From the NCBI RefSeq assembly GCF_900091565.1, contig NZ_FMCV01000031.1, positions 1-54,675 of the forward strand: DNA of 54,675 bases, given 5' to 3'. Source of the stretch: Micromonospora marina. GTDB taxonomy: Bacteria; Actinomycetota; Actinomycetes; Mycobacteriales; Micromonosporaceae. Each line of letters begins with the position of its first letter. Within the stretch, counting starts at the first letter, position 1. Shown one piece after another: positions 8,210-16,613 of the stretch. A program made the translations under genes and the position numbers. The notes beneath the pieces are model-generated. The model saw only the letters and a program-made list of their open reading frames with translations, ran no database searches and had not been told where the DNA came from.

Positions 8210-8232
8210 CCGTTCCCGACCTGGGGTACGCC

Positions 8233-9009
8233 TCAGCCGCGCGTGGTGATCCCGCCGTCGACCGGGATGACCGCTCCGGTCAGGTACGCGCCGGCGCGCG
8301 ACGCCAGGTAGATCGCGGTGCCGGCCATGTCCTCGGGCCGGCCGATCCGGCCCAGCGGCACCTGCTGTTCGATTGCGGCGCGCGATTCGGGGTCGTCCAG
8401 CGCGAACGCCATCATCTTGCTCTCGAACGGTCCGGGTGCGATCGCGTTGACGGTGATCTGCTCGCCGGCGAGCTGGTGGGCGAGGCCGCGGGTGAGCATG
8501 TGCACGGCGGCCTTGGTGGCCGAGTACGCGTACACCTCCATCCACGGCACCCGGATGCCGTCGATCGACCCGATGTTGATCACGCGGGCCGGGTCGTCGG
8601 CGCCGGCCGCGGCGCGCAGTTGCGGCAGCAACGCGGTGGTGAGCCGGAAGACGGCCTTGACGTTCACCGCCCAGAGCTTGTCGAAGGCGCTCTCCGGGTA
8701 CTCCTCCAGCGGCGCTCCCCAGGTGGCGCCCGCGTTGTTGACCAGCACGTGCAGCCGGTCGTGGCGCTCCCGCACGGCCTCGGCGAGCGCCAGCGCGCCC
8801 GCGTCGCTGCCCAGGTCGGCCGGGATCGCCTCGCAGTGGCCCTCGGCGGACAGTTCCTTGGCCACCGACTCGCACACGTCGGCCTTGCGCGAGGAGATGA
8901 TCACCCGGGCGCCGGCCCGGACGAAACCCCGCGCGATCATCAGCCCGATCCCGCGTGAGCCGCCGGTCACCAGGACCGTCTTGCCGTCGACCGAGAACAG
9001 ATCCGTCAT
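8233..9009 (-). CDS. SDR-family oxidoreductase
   Basis: 258 residues, classical short-chain dehydrogenase: cofactor motif TGGSRGIG (residues 15-22), NNAG (91-94), and the catalytic set Ser148, Tyr162 and Lys166 (YSATK). The C-terminus IPVDGGITT is typical of the FabG-like group. It catalyses NAD(P)-dependent oxidation or reduction of a hydroxyl/keto substrate; the substrate cannot be read from sequence. The ATG at 9007-9009 starts directly at the conserved region. A 14-bp palindrome 84 bases upstream is a likely operator. The divergent AraC-type gene is a candidate regulator. Confidence 0.85.
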   Translation of the reverse strand: MTDLFSVDGKTVLVTGGSRGIGLMIARGFVRAGARVIISSRKADVCESVAKELSAEGHCEAIPADLGSDAGALALAEAVRERHDRLHVLVNNAGATWGAPLEEYPESAFDKLWAVNVKAVFRLTTALLPQLRAAAGADDPARVINIGSIDGIRVPWMEVYAYSATKAAVHMLTRGLAHQLAGEQITVNAIAPGPFESKMMAFALDDPESRAAIEQQVPLGRIGRPEDMAGTAIYLASRAGAYLTGAVIPVDGGITTRG

Positions 9010-9092
9010 GTTCGTCCCATCGCCGTCTCCCGGCCGCGGGCCGGTCGGCCGGGGCCGCGTGGCCGGGTGCGGAGCGCACGCCGGTCCGGGTC

Positions 9093-9106
9093 TTACCGAT
9101 CGGTAA
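9093..9106. promoter_or_regulatory. Perfect palindrome TTACCGATCGGTAA
   Basis: A 14-bp perfect palindrome lies 84 bases upstream of the SDR gene and about 90 bases upstream of the divergent AraC-type gene. Its form is that of TetR-family operators in actinobacteria. No TetR gene is nearby, so the regulator would be encoded elsewhere. Confidence 0.5.
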
Positions 9107-9196
9107 CCTAACCGCCCGGCTCGGCTGCCGACAAGAGCGGCCCGAGCGGGTGAAACCGTCGAGATGCAACGTGCGCGCGGGCCGGTTACCGTCGGG

Positions 9197-10114
9197 ATGA
9201 TGGTCACTACCGGTCAGCCCTCCCCGGCCACCCGCACCGGTCTGCCGGAGCTGCGCCCCGGCACCGACGAGATCGTCACCGGTGCGCTCGGCGACCTCGC
9301 CGCCGAGCCAGGCAGGCCCCGTCCGGTCCTGCTCGACCACGATCTGCTGGTCCTGGTCACCCACGGCCACGGCACCGCCGAGCTGGACTTCCGGCCGGTC
9401 CCCTGCCGTCCGGGCACGCTGCTGCGCGCGCACCCCGGCCAGGCGCTGCGGTTCGTCGGCACCCAGCTCGACGCGACCGTGGTGAGCTGGCGGCCGGACG
9501 CGCTGCGCGGCCTCGACGTCGACCCGGACGCGGTGCCCGCTCACCGTCAGCTCGCCGGTGAGGACGAGGACGCGGTGATCAGCGAGGTGAGCCAGCTCGC
9601 CGTGGACGCCGACCGGCACGCGCTGGTGCCGGCCGCCGCGGCGCTGCTGCGCCATCAGCTCGCCGTCCTGCTGCTGCGGCTGAGCCTGCTGCCGCATCCG
9701 GGCGACGGCGCGACGCCCCGGGCCGAGACCGAGACGTTCCGGCGGCTGTGCCGCGAGGTGGAACGCGGCTATCGGCACACCCGCCGGGTGGAGGACTACG
9801 CGGCCCAGATCGGCTGTTCGGTGCGTACCCTGACCCGGGCCTGCCTCGCGGTGACCGGCCGCAGCGCCAAGCAGGTGATCGACGAGCGGGTGGCGTTGCA
9901 GGCGTGCCGGCTGCTCGCCGCCACCGACGAGTCGATCGCCGCGATCGGCCGGGAGCTGGGCTTTCCCGAGCCGACGAACTTCGGCCGCTTCTTCACCCGG
10001 GAGGTCGGGGTGAGCCCGGGGACGTTCCGGGCCGAGCGCGAACGCCCGCTGGCCGTCCGTCTGGTGCGGCCCCGGCCGCCCGCCGACTCCCCCGCACCCG
10101 GCGGGCAGGCATGA
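9197..10114 (+). CDS. AraC-family transcriptional regulator
   Basis: About 305 residues. The C-terminal hundred residues form the double helix-turn-helix of AraC/XylS regulators: VEDYAAQIGCSVRTLTRACL for the first HTH, and SIAAIGRELGFPEPTNFGRFF followed by GVSPGTFRAE for the second. The N-terminal half (HGHGTAELDFRPV, then LLRAHPGQALRF) resembles an AraC cupin-type ligand domain. ATG 9197 is followed by a second ATG; the ribosome site is weak. It is divergent from the SDR gene and only seven bases from the Rrf2 gene, so it probably controls one or both. The ligand is unknown. Confidence 0.87.
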   Translation: MMVTTGQPSPATRTGLPELRPGTDEIVTGALGDLAAEPGRPRPVLLDHDLLVLVTHGHGTAELDFRPVPCRPGTLLRAHPGQALRFVGTQLDATVVSWRPDALRGLDVDPDAVPAHRQLAGEDEDAVISEVSQLAVDADRHALVPAAAALLRHQLAVLLLRLSLLPHPGDGATPRAETETFRRLCREVERGYRHTRRVEDYAAQIGCSVRTLTRACLAVTGRSAKQVIDERVALQACRLLAATDESIAAIGRELGFPEPTNFGRFFTREVGVSPGTFRAERERPLAVRLVRPRPPADSPAPGGQA

Positions 10115-10121
10115 TGGCACT

Positions 10122-10577
10122 GTGCAGATCTCCGCGCGCGGCGACTACGCGGTCCGGGCGGCCCTGAGCCTGGCCACCGCGTACCCCACCCTGCTGTCCA
10201 CCCAGGCCATCGCGGCGGAGCAGGACATGCCGCGCAAGTTCCTCGAGGCGGTCCTGGCCGACCTGCGCCGGGCCGGGGTCGTCCGGGCTCAGCGCGGCGC
10301 CGAGGGCGGGTACACGTTGGCCCGGCCGCCACGGAAGGTCACCATCGGGCACGTGTTGCGCGCCGTCGACGGTCCGCTCGCGGGGGTACGCGGGCTGCGT
10401 CCCGAGGAGACCCGGTACGAGGGGGCGGCGGAGAACCTGCCCCGGCTCTGGGTGGCGGTACGCGCCTCGGTGCGCCGGGTGGTCGACGAGGTGAGCCTGG
10501 ACGAGCTGGTCAGCGGCCGGCTGCCGGCGCACGTGCGCAAGCTGACCGCGCAGCCGGACGCGTGGGAGCCGCGCTGA
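10122..10577 (+). CDS. Rrf2-family regulator without Fe-S ligands
   Basis: 151 residues starting at GTG 10122. MQISARGDYAVRAALSLA followed by LLSTQAIAAEQDMPRKFLEAVLADLRRAGVV and RGAEGGYTLARP is the winged-helix DNA-binding region of Rrf2 proteins. Members such as IscR and NsrR bind an Fe-S cluster through three cysteines near residues 90-105; this protein has no cysteine at all, so it cannot sense through that cluster. It follows the AraC-type gene by seven bases and is probably co-transcribed. The signal and the targets are unknown. Confidence 0.85.
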   Translation: MQISARGDYAVRAALSLATAYPTLLSTQAIAAEQDMPRKFLEAVLADLRRAGVVRAQRGAEGGYTLARPPRKVTIGHVLRAVDGPLAGVRGLRPEETRYEGAAENLPRLWVAVRASVRRVVDEVSLDELVSGRLPAHVRKLTAQPDAWEPR

Positions 10578-10590
10578 TCTCAGCGCGCGG

Positions 10591-11151
10591 TCACCACGCC
10601 TCGGGCCGGTCGCCGAGCGTGGTGGTGTAGCCGCCCCGGTGATGCGGCAGCGGGTCGCCGTCCTCGCCCGCGCCGAGCGCGAGCGGCTCACCGAGCAGGA
10701 GGGTGTGGTCGCCCGCCTCGATCCGGCGTACGACCCGGCACAGCAGCACGGCGAGCGCGTCGCCGATCAGCGGCACGCCGAACGGGCCGATGGTCCAGCC
10801 CGGGTGGGCGGTGAACCGGTCGATGCCGGCGGTGGCGAAGATCTGCGCGGTCTCCTGCTGGCCGGAGGCGAGCAGGTGCACCGCGACGTGTTCGGCCTGC
10901 TCGACGGTGGGCCAGCTCGACGACGCGCCGAGGCAGACCGAGACCAGCGGCGGGTCGAGCGACACGGACGTGAACGAGGTGGCGGTGAAGCCGGCCGGTG
11001 GCAGGTCCGCCCGCATCCGGTTGCCGCGCAGGCCCGGGGCGGTGACGACGGTGACAGTGGACGCCTGGCGGCGCAGCAGGCCGCGGAACGAGTCGACGTC
11101 GACGGGCCGCAGCTCGACGGTGGCGGCACCGGGCCGGTCCACGGTGGTCAC
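10591..11151 (-). CDS. Flavin reductase domain protein
   Basis: About 186 residues. The FMN-binding flavin-reductase-like fold is recognised from FRGLLRRQASTVTVVTA, GFTATSFTSVSLDPPLVSVCL and HVAVHLLASGQQETA with a later FATAGIDRF. Such proteins supply reduced flavin to two-component monooxygenases using NAD(P)H. The start at GTG 11149-11151 is chosen because the conserved region begins some 20 residues later and the upstream frame is arginine-rich and unconvincing. It is convergent with the Rrf2 gene, 13 bases away. No partner oxygenase is seen nearby. Confidence 0.78.
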   Translation of the reverse strand: MTTVDRPGAATVELRPVDVDSFRGLLRRQASTVTVVTAPGLRGNRMRADLPPAGFTATSFTSVSLDPPLVSVCLGASSSWPTVEQAEHVAVHLLASGQQETAQIFATAGIDRFTAHPGWTIGPFGVPLIGDALAVLLCRVVRRIEAGDHTLLLGEPLALGAGEDGDPLPHHRGGYTTTLGDRPEAW

Positions 11152-11513
11152 GATGCCACCGACTGCCGGCGCGACGGAGCGGGCACGTGGTCCACGGGAG
11201 CCTCCAGTCCAGGGGTAGCTGCGGCGGCACGGTGTTCTCTTCCGATACCCCCGGATGACCGAAGCGATGCGGGGCGACCAGCACTCATGGTGCCGATCGC
11301 TCTCGGCACCGGTCAACGCCGTTCCAAAGAGTGAGACTTTCCTCGCTGAGTCTGCCGCAAGCCTTCACCACCAGCATTTACAGCGCCGTAAGACCTACCC
11401 GTTGGATAGAGAACAGTCCTACCCTCCAGAGCGGACCGAGGCAGGGTTTCGCGAATCGTCGATCCGGGCATGTTCGATGCCGTAGAGGCAGGGAGACGAA
11501 GGAGGCACCCCCG
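11152..11513. other. Intergenic region between divergent genes
   Basis: About 360 bases that must hold the promoters for the flavin reductase (leftward) and the DUF4236 gene (rightward). I see no further gene, no strong inverted repeat and no RNA gene. An AGGAGG ribosome site lies at its right end. Confidence 0.5.
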
Positions 11514-11693
11514 ATGGGCGTCCAGTTCCGCAAGCGCAAGAAGTACGGACCGCTGATCCTCCACTTCACCCAGAACGGCTTCTCGTCGTGGAGCATCAAG
11601 ATCGGCCGCTGGTCCTGGAACTCGAACACCCGCGCCCACCGCGTGGACCTTCCGGGGCCGCTGTCCTGGAAGCAGGACAAGACCCGGGCCTGA
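11514..11693 (+). CDS. DUF4236-type small protein
   Basis: 59 residues. It begins with MGVQFRKRKKYGPLILHFT and continues GFSSWSIKIGRWSWNS, the DUF4236 pattern (FRKR plus a glycine/tryptophan strand pair). The family is short, widespread in actinobacteria and of unknown function. A clear AGGAGG site lies nine bases before the ATG. A hairpin follows the stop, so it is probably a monocistronic unit. Confidence 0.75.
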   Translation: MGVQFRKRKKYGPLILHFTQNGFSSWSIKIGRWSWNSNTRAHRVDLPGPLSWKQDKTRA

Positions 11694-11705
11694 CACCCGG
11701 ACGTG

Positions 11706-11739
11706 GATCGGGGCGCCGGCCGCTGGCCGCGCCCCGATC
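11706..11739. terminator. Hairpin after the DUF4236 gene
   Basis: GATCGGGGCG (11706-11715) pairs with CGCCCCGATC (11730-11739), and GGCC/GGCC extends the stem inside the loop. It has the position and strength of a terminator and no T run. Confidence 0.65.
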
Positions 11740-11803
11740 GTCGTGAGTACCGGCTTTTCCGGTTCTGCCGGCCGGGACGCTCCGGCGATCGGAGAATCGC
11801 CGC

Positions 11804-12322
11804 ATGGCGGACCTGTCCCTGCGGCGGACACGACGGCGGGCCGTCGCGGCCTGCCTGCTCATGCTCGTCGGCTACTTCCTGGTGCCGGTCGAGGCCGATC
11901 CGAACGGCCTGCGGCTGGTCCTACGCTCGGCGGGCACCCTCGTCCTGGTGGCCGTCGTCGCGTTCCTGGTCACCGGCCAGGTCCGCCGTCAGCTCGTCCG
12001 CGACCAGCCGACCGGCCGGGACGCGGACCGGGCGCTGACCCGGCTCGCGGTCGCGCTGGTCGCCGGGCTGCTGGCCTTCGCGCTCGGCGACTACGTGGTG
12101 GCGAACACCCGGCCCGGCGAGTTCGCCGGCCTGCGGACCCGCGTCGACGCGCTCTACTTCGCGCTCGCGACGCTCACCACTGTCGGCTACGGCGACGTGC
12201 ACGCCCAGGGCCAGATCGCCCGGGTGGCGGTCTGCGCCCAGATGGTCTTCAGCATCGGGGTGGTCGCCACCGGGGCGTCGATTGTGGTCAAGCAGATGAC
12301 CCGGCGGTCGGCACGGCGCTGA
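11804..12322 (+). CDS. Two-pore-helix potassium channel family protein
   Basis: 172 residues with four hydrophobic segments (about 13-28, 44-58, 80-98 and 141-163). The selectivity filter TTVGYGD lies at residues 125-131 between the last two, the signature of Ion_trans_2 channels. It would conduct K+ passively across the membrane. There is no RCK/TrkA regulatory domain, so gating is not apparent. The 3' end overlaps the convergent gene by 35 bases. A hydrophobic pair before the pore pair resembles a reduced voltage-sensor-like region, but no arginine-rich S4 is visible. Confidence 0.85.
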   Translation: MADLSLRRTRRRAVAACLLMLVGYFLVPVEADPNGLRLVLRSAGTLVLVAVVAFLVTGQVRRQLVRDQPTGRDADRALTRLAVALVAGLLAFALGDYVVANTRPGEFAGLRTRVDALYFALATLTTVGYGDVHAQGQIARVAVCAQMVFSIGVVATGASIVVKQMTRRSARR

Positions 12323-13190
12323 TCGACACGTCCCCGCCGAGCCGGCCGTGCTCCGGGTCGCGGGTCACCGCGCCCGAGGCGAGCAGCGAGGTCAGCGCAC
12401 GGTTGACGTCGGCGGCCCGGTAGACCGTCGAGGTCGTGGCGAAGCGGCGCAGCTCGGTGACCGTACGCGGGCCGGTGCGGGCCAGCTCGGCCAGCAGTTC
12501 CCGGCGCAGCGGGCCGAGGTCGGGGTCGGACGAGAGGTCCAGCAGCCGGCCCTGCGGGTCGGCCGGGTCGCGGTAGCGCACGCCGGCGTACTCGTCGACC
12601 GCCCAGAGCGCCTCCTTGACCGCCTCCAGCCCGTGGTCGGAGCCGGTGCCGTAGCCGAGCAGCCGCGCCGGAGCGTCCCCGTCCGGCACCAGCTCGACCT
12701 CGGTGACGAGCGGAAACCCGGCGTCGATGAGCGCCGGGCGCAGCGACCGGCCGGGCGCGGTGACGAGCAGCAGTTCGGCCGGCCGCCCGGACACGGCGGC
12801 GGCGAGCAGTGCCGGGTCCGGGTCGGCGCCGTCGGCCACGGTGAGCAGCGGCGCACCGGCCGCGCCCGCCGCCTTGAGCGCCACCGGCAGCCGGTCCGGG
12901 CCGCCGGGCACCAGGTGCACGGCGACGTCGGCGGGCAGCGCGGCTTCCGCGGCGCCGAGGCGTGCCGGCAGGTCGGTGCCGTCGTCGGCCACCACCAGCA
13001 CGGTCAGCCGCCGTCCGCGCAGCCGGTCGGCGAACTCGGCCACCACCCGCAGCGCCTCCTGGGCGCCGGTGGCGTCACCTCCGGCGTACGCGAGCGCGAG
13101 CGTGGCCCGCCGCGCCCGGTGCAGCGCGGCGGGAAGCCAGTGGTCGAGCCGGCGGACGAGCAGCTCGCGCAGGACGGCGTCGGTGGACAT
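12288..13190 (-). CDS. Hypothetical protein with C-terminal winged helix
   Basis: 300 residues. The N-terminal two thirds (residues about 1-200) have an alpha/beta pattern with repeated hydrophobic strands (LTVLVVADDG, VAVHLVPGG, PLLTVADG, ELLLVTAPG), compatible with a Rossmann-like fold. The last 70 residues (LRRELLAELARTGPRTVTELRRFA ... ADVNRALTSLLASGAV) look like a winged helix. No family is recognised; it might be a DNA-binding sensor. It starts 37 bases from the divergent broken MarR gene and overlaps the channel gene tail to tail by 35 bases. Confidence 0.6.
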   Translation of the reverse strand: MSTDAVLRELLVRRLDHWLPAALHRARRATLALAYAGGDATGAQEALRVVAEFADRLRGRRLTVLVVADDGTDLPARLGAAEAALPADVAVHLVPGGPDRLPVALKAAGAAGAPLLTVADGADPDPALLAAAVSGRPAELLLVTAPGRSLRPALIDAGFPLVTEVELVPDGDAPARLLGYGTGSDHGLEAVKEALWAVDEYAGVRYRDPADPQGRLLDLSSDPDLGPLRRELLAELARTGPRTVTELRRFATTSTVYRAADVNRALTSLLASGAVTRDPEHGRLGGDVSISAVPTAGSSA

Positions 13191-13227
13191 GCTGCCGTTT
13201 TTACCGCACGGCGCGGTGGGCCCGGCC

Positions 13228-13597
13228 GTGAACCCCCGCCGGTGGCTGGACCCCGACGAGCAGCGGACCCTGGTGGCCCTTCCTGACCGCCTCCCGGGCG
13301 CTCATGGACGTGCTCGACCGCGAGCTGCAGCACGACGGCGGCATGCCGCACGCGTGCCACGAGATCCTGGTCCGCCTCTCCGAGGCCGCCGGCCGGCGGC
13401 TGCGGATGAGCGACCGCCGCGGGCAGGCCGCCGTGCTCACCGACGAGGGCTTCGCCACCCTGGCCGCCGCCGCACCCGGCCACGTCGAGGGGGCGCGCCG
13501 GCACCTGTTCGACGCGCTCAGCTCGGCCCAGGTCGACCAGCTCCGCCGGATCAGCGAGACGCTCGCCGACCACTTGACGGATTCGGGACCAAACTGA
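13228..13597 (+). pseudogene. MarR-family regulator, frameshifted and internally deleted
   Basis: Two frames carry pieces of a MarR protein. The first, from GTG 13228, reads RWLDPDEQRT; then about 13271 the frame is lost by one extra base, and the match continues in the other frame as FLTASRALMDVLDRELQHDGGMPHACHEILVRLSE and RRLRMSD. There the text jumps straight to RRGQAAVLTDEG, where intact relatives, as I recall them, have about 35 more residues covering the recognition helix and part of the wing. The rest (GHVEGARRHLFDALSSAQVDQLRRISE) is normal. The protein could therefore not bind DNA in the usual way. It is divergent from the winged-helix gene. Confidence 0.7.
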
Positions 13598-13645
13598 TCC
13601 ACTCCGGGTCTTGTACATACCGTCGCCGGACGAGCACGATGGGGC

Positions 13646-15205
13646 GTGTCCTCCGGCTTCGCTGACCTGACCGTCCAGGCGCACCAACTGGTGGCCGAAG
13701 GCGACCTCGACGGCGCGCAACGGCTGCTCGCCGACGCGCTCAGCGACGCGGATCCCCGTCCCGGCAACGCCTCCCCCGAGCTGGCCGAGGCCGCCGGTCT
13801 CCAGGCCCGCGTGCTGGTCGCGCTCGGTGAGCCGCACTCCGCCCGTGGCTGGGCCGCGTTCGCGTACGCGGCGGCCACCCGCCTGTTCGGCCGCTCCGAC
13901 GAGCGCACCGTCACCGCCGCCGCGACGCTCGCCGCGGTGCTGCACCGGGTCGGCAGCGACGCCCGGGCCGCCCGGCTCTACTCCGACGTCATCATCGAGC
14001 TGACCGCCCGCGACGGCCCGGAGTCCCAGCGGGTGCTCGCCGCGCACGCCGACCTGGCCACCGTGGAGTACGCGCGCGGCCAGTGCGAGGTGGCCCGCGA
14101 CCGGCTGCAGGACGCCTGGGAGCTGCACCGGGAGGTCTACGGCGACGGCCACCCCAGCGGCATCAAGATGCTGGCGAAGCTCGGCGCGATGGAACGCGAC
14201 TGCGGCCGGTACGCCGACTCCCACGAGCACCTGACGCTCGCCGAGGAGCTGTGCCGCCTGCACCTGGACGCCGACGACCCGCTCGCCGCCCAGGTGGCCG
14301 GGCTGGCCCGCGCCGCCGCCGACCCGGACCATGTCTGTCCCGAGCCCGCGCCCGCCCCGGCTCCCGAGCCGCCCGCCCGGACGACGCCGGTGGTGCCCGC
14401 CGCCCGGGTGCCCCCGCCGGCCGAAGGGCCGCACGACCTGCCGCCGTACTCGCCGCCCGCGCTCGACGACCCGGTCGAGACGCCGCTCTACCATCCGCCC
14501 GGCCGGGCCGCCGAGACCGCGCACGTGCCGACGCCGCGTACCGCGCCGGAGGCCGACGGGTTCGACGACTACCCGTGGCCGCCCTCGGCCGAGCAGCCGT
14601 GGCGCCCGGACGCCGACCCGCTGCCGCCCACAGTGGTCGGGCTCGCCGACGACCAGGCCGGGGTACGCCGGGTGTCGCCGCCCCCGCCCGAGCCGCCGTC
14701 GCGCTACCTGCCGGTGCACGTGCCCCGGCCGCCGGCGGCCGAGCGGCGCGCCCGCCCGTGGTTGCCGCTCGTGGCGCTCGGCGTGGCGGTGACGCTGCTG
14801 CTCGGCACCATCGCGGTGATCGCCGGGGTGTCCCGGGTGGACGACGGCCGCGACACCCCGCCACCGGCCACCAGCGCGCCGCCGCCGACCTCCGCCGGTC
14901 CCGCGCCGACCACTCCCGCAGCCGCCGAGCCGGGCACGCCGCCCGGGCGGTTCACGCTCACCGACCGGCGCGACAGCATCGTGCTGAGCTGGACGTACCC
15001 GGCCGGCGCGGAAGGGCCCGTGGTGGTCGCCGGGGGCCGGTCCGGGCAGCCGCAGGGCACGTTCGCGACGCTGCCCGCCGGGTCGGCCGACTACATCGCC
15101 TACGGGCTCGACCGCACCACCGACTACTGCTTCACGGTGGCGCTCGTCTGGTCCACCGACACGGTCGCCCGCACCGGCCCGGTCTGCACGAAACGCCGCC
15201 GTTGA
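13646..15205 (+). CDS. TPR protein with membrane anchor and FN3-like C-terminus
   Basis: 519 residues. The first 230 or so are helical repeats of tetratricopeptide type (AHQLVAEGDLDGAQRLLADAL, RAARLYSDVIIEL, CEVARDRLQDAWELH). A long proline-rich linker follows, then one membrane span at about residues 372-394 (LPLVALGVAVTLLLGTIAVIAGV), a Pro/Thr stretch and an extracellular FN3-like domain (IVLSWTYPAGAEG ... YIAYGLDRTTDYCFTVALVW). It probably links cytoplasmic protein-protein contacts to the cell surface. It starts at GTG 13646. The partner is unknown; the adjacent genes give no firm clue. Confidence 0.75.
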   Translation: MSSGFADLTVQAHQLVAEGDLDGAQRLLADALSDADPRPGNASPELAEAAGLQARVLVALGEPHSARGWAAFAYAAATRLFGRSDERTVTAAATLAAVLHRVGSDARAARLYSDVIIELTARDGPESQRVLAAHADLATVEYARGQCEVARDRLQDAWELHREVYGDGHPSGIKMLAKLGAMERDCGRYADSHEHLTLAEELCRLHLDADDPLAAQVAGLARAAADPDHVCPEPAPAPAPEPPARTTPVVPAARVPPPAEGPHDLPPYSPPALDDPVETPLYHPPGRAAETAHVPTPRTAPEADGFDDYPWPPSAEQPWRPDADPLPPTVVGLADDQAGVRRVSPPPPEPPSRYLPVHVPRPPAAERRARPWLPLVALGVAVTLLLGTIAVIAGVSRVDDGRDTPPPATSAPPPTSAGPAPTTPAAAEPGTPPGRFTLTDRRDSIVLSWTYPAGAEGPVVVAGGRSGQPQGTFATLPAGSADYIAYGLDRTTDYCFTVALVWSTDTVARTGPVCTKRRR

Positions 15206-15209
15206 CCGC

Positions 15210-16613
15210 TCACTCCGGGTCCGGCTCGGCCAGCGCGGGCAGCCGTACCGTCGCGCGCAGCCCCGGCGCGGCGGCGCCGGGCGTCGCGTCGGCCAGCTCC
15301 ACCGTGCCGCCGGCCCGGCGCACCAGCTCGCGCACGATGGCCAGGCCCAGGCCGGCGCCGCCCGCGTCCCGGGCCCGCGCGTCGTCGAGCCGGGTGAACC
15401 GGGCGAACACCCGCTCCCGGTCCGCCGCCGGGATGCCCGGCCCGTCGTCGGTCACCATGATCAGGTGGTACGCGCCGTCCGGCCCGCTCACCGCCAGCTC
15501 CACCGCGCAGGACGCGTGCCGCAACGCGTTGTCCACCAGGTTCACCAGCACCCGGCGCAGCTCCCCCGCGTCCCCCTCGACCCAGCGCGGCGCGTCCGGC
15601 GGCGTCAGCCGTACCGGCGGCGACGGGTAGCGGGCGGCCACACCGCGCAGCAGCTCCCCCAGCTCCACCGGGCCGATCGGGGACGGGCGGGCGTCCAGTT
15701 CGTCGAGGCGGGCCAGCAGCAGCAGGTCGTCCACCAGGCGGCTGAGCCGCTCGGTGTCGGCGAGCAGGTCGTCGGCGACCGCCGGCCAGTCGGTGTCGTC
15801 GCCGAGCCGCCGGGCCACCTCCAGCTCGGTACGCATGTTCGTCAGCGGGCTGCGCAACTCGTGCGCGGCGTCGGCGACGAACGCCCGCTGCCGGTCCCGG
15901 GACGCGGCCAGCCGGTCCAGCATGTCGTTGAGCGTCACCGCGAGCCGGTGGATCTCGTCCTGCCCGGCCGGTACGGGGAGCCGCTCCGCCCCGGCCCGCC
16001 CGGTGATCTCGGCCGCGCCGCTGCGCAACTGCTCGACCGGGCGCAACGTCGCCCCCACCACCCGCCAGGCCACCACGCCGAGCCCTGCGACCAGCAGCGG
16101 GAAACCGACGAGCAGGAGGTTGCGGACCACCTGCAGGCTGTGCCGCACGTCGGTGAGCGACTTGGCGACCAGCACCGTACGCGGCTCCTGCGCGGTGCCG
16201 GCCGGCACCGTGACCACCCGGACCGGGCCGGGCATGCCGACGCGCCGCCCGTCCACCACCAGCCGCTGTCGCTGCCCGGGACGCAGCTCGTCCGGGCCGA
16301 GCATCGGCACGAGGCGGTCCGCGTCGATCGAGGCGGCCCGGATCCGGCCCTGCGCGTCGACCACCTGCACCCGCAGCTGCCCGCCGGCCACCGGCAGCGG
16401 ATCCGGCAGCGCGTCCTCGGCGGTCAGCAGCGCGACCGCGTCGGCGGTGCGCAGCGCCTCCTCGTCGACCGAGCGCTGCAGCGTCCAGCCCAGCGCGCCG
16501 AGCAGCAGCGCCCCGCCGAACGCGAACCCGACCACCAGTCCCACCACGCCGAGCGCGAGCAGCCGCGCCCGCAGACCCAGTCGCGGCAGCGGGCCGCGTA
16601 CCCACCGGCTCAT
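15210..16613 (-). CDS. Sensor histidine kinase (OmpR-type partner)
   Basis: 467 residues. First membrane span at about 17-41, extracytoplasmic sensor domain 42-165, second span 166-186, then HAMP to about 240. The dimerisation/phosphoacceptor box FVADAAHELRSPLTNM has His251. The ATPase domain has the N box NLVDNALRHA (358-367), G1 DDGPGIP (389-395) and G2 GGAGLGLAIV (418-427). It autophosphorylates His251 and passes phosphate to the regulator encoded just upstream; their genes overlap as ATGA. The sensor domain has no recognisable fold, so the signal is unknown. Confidence 0.9.
   Translation of the reverse strand: MSRWVRGPLPRLGLRARLLALGVVGLVVGFAFGGALLLGALGWTLQRSVDEEALRTADAVALLTAEDALPDPLPVAGGQLRVQVVDAQGRIRAASIDADRLVPMLGPDELRPGQRQRLVVDGRRVGMPGPVRVVTVPAGTAQEPRTVLVAKSLTDVRHSLQVVRNLLLVGFPLLVAGLGVVAWRVVGATLRPVEQLRSGAAEITGRAGAERLPVPAGQDEIHRLAVTLNDMLDRLAASRDRQRAFVADAAHELRSPLTNMRTELEVARRLGDDTDWPAVADDLLADTERLSRLVDDLLLLARLDELDARPSPIGPVELGELLRGVAARYPSPPVRLTPPDAPRWVEGDAGELRRVLVNLVDNALRHASCAVELAVSGPDGAYHLIMVTDDGPGIPAADRERVFARFTRLDDARARDAGGAGLGLAIVRELVRRAGGTVELADATPGAAAPGLRATVRLPALAEPDPE

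Noticed and set aside
7769..10120. 783-codon open frame on the minus strand
   Set aside because: It is antisense to ssgB and the AraC gene and a frame-shifted shadow of the SDR gene; the product is arginine/glycine-rich without domains.
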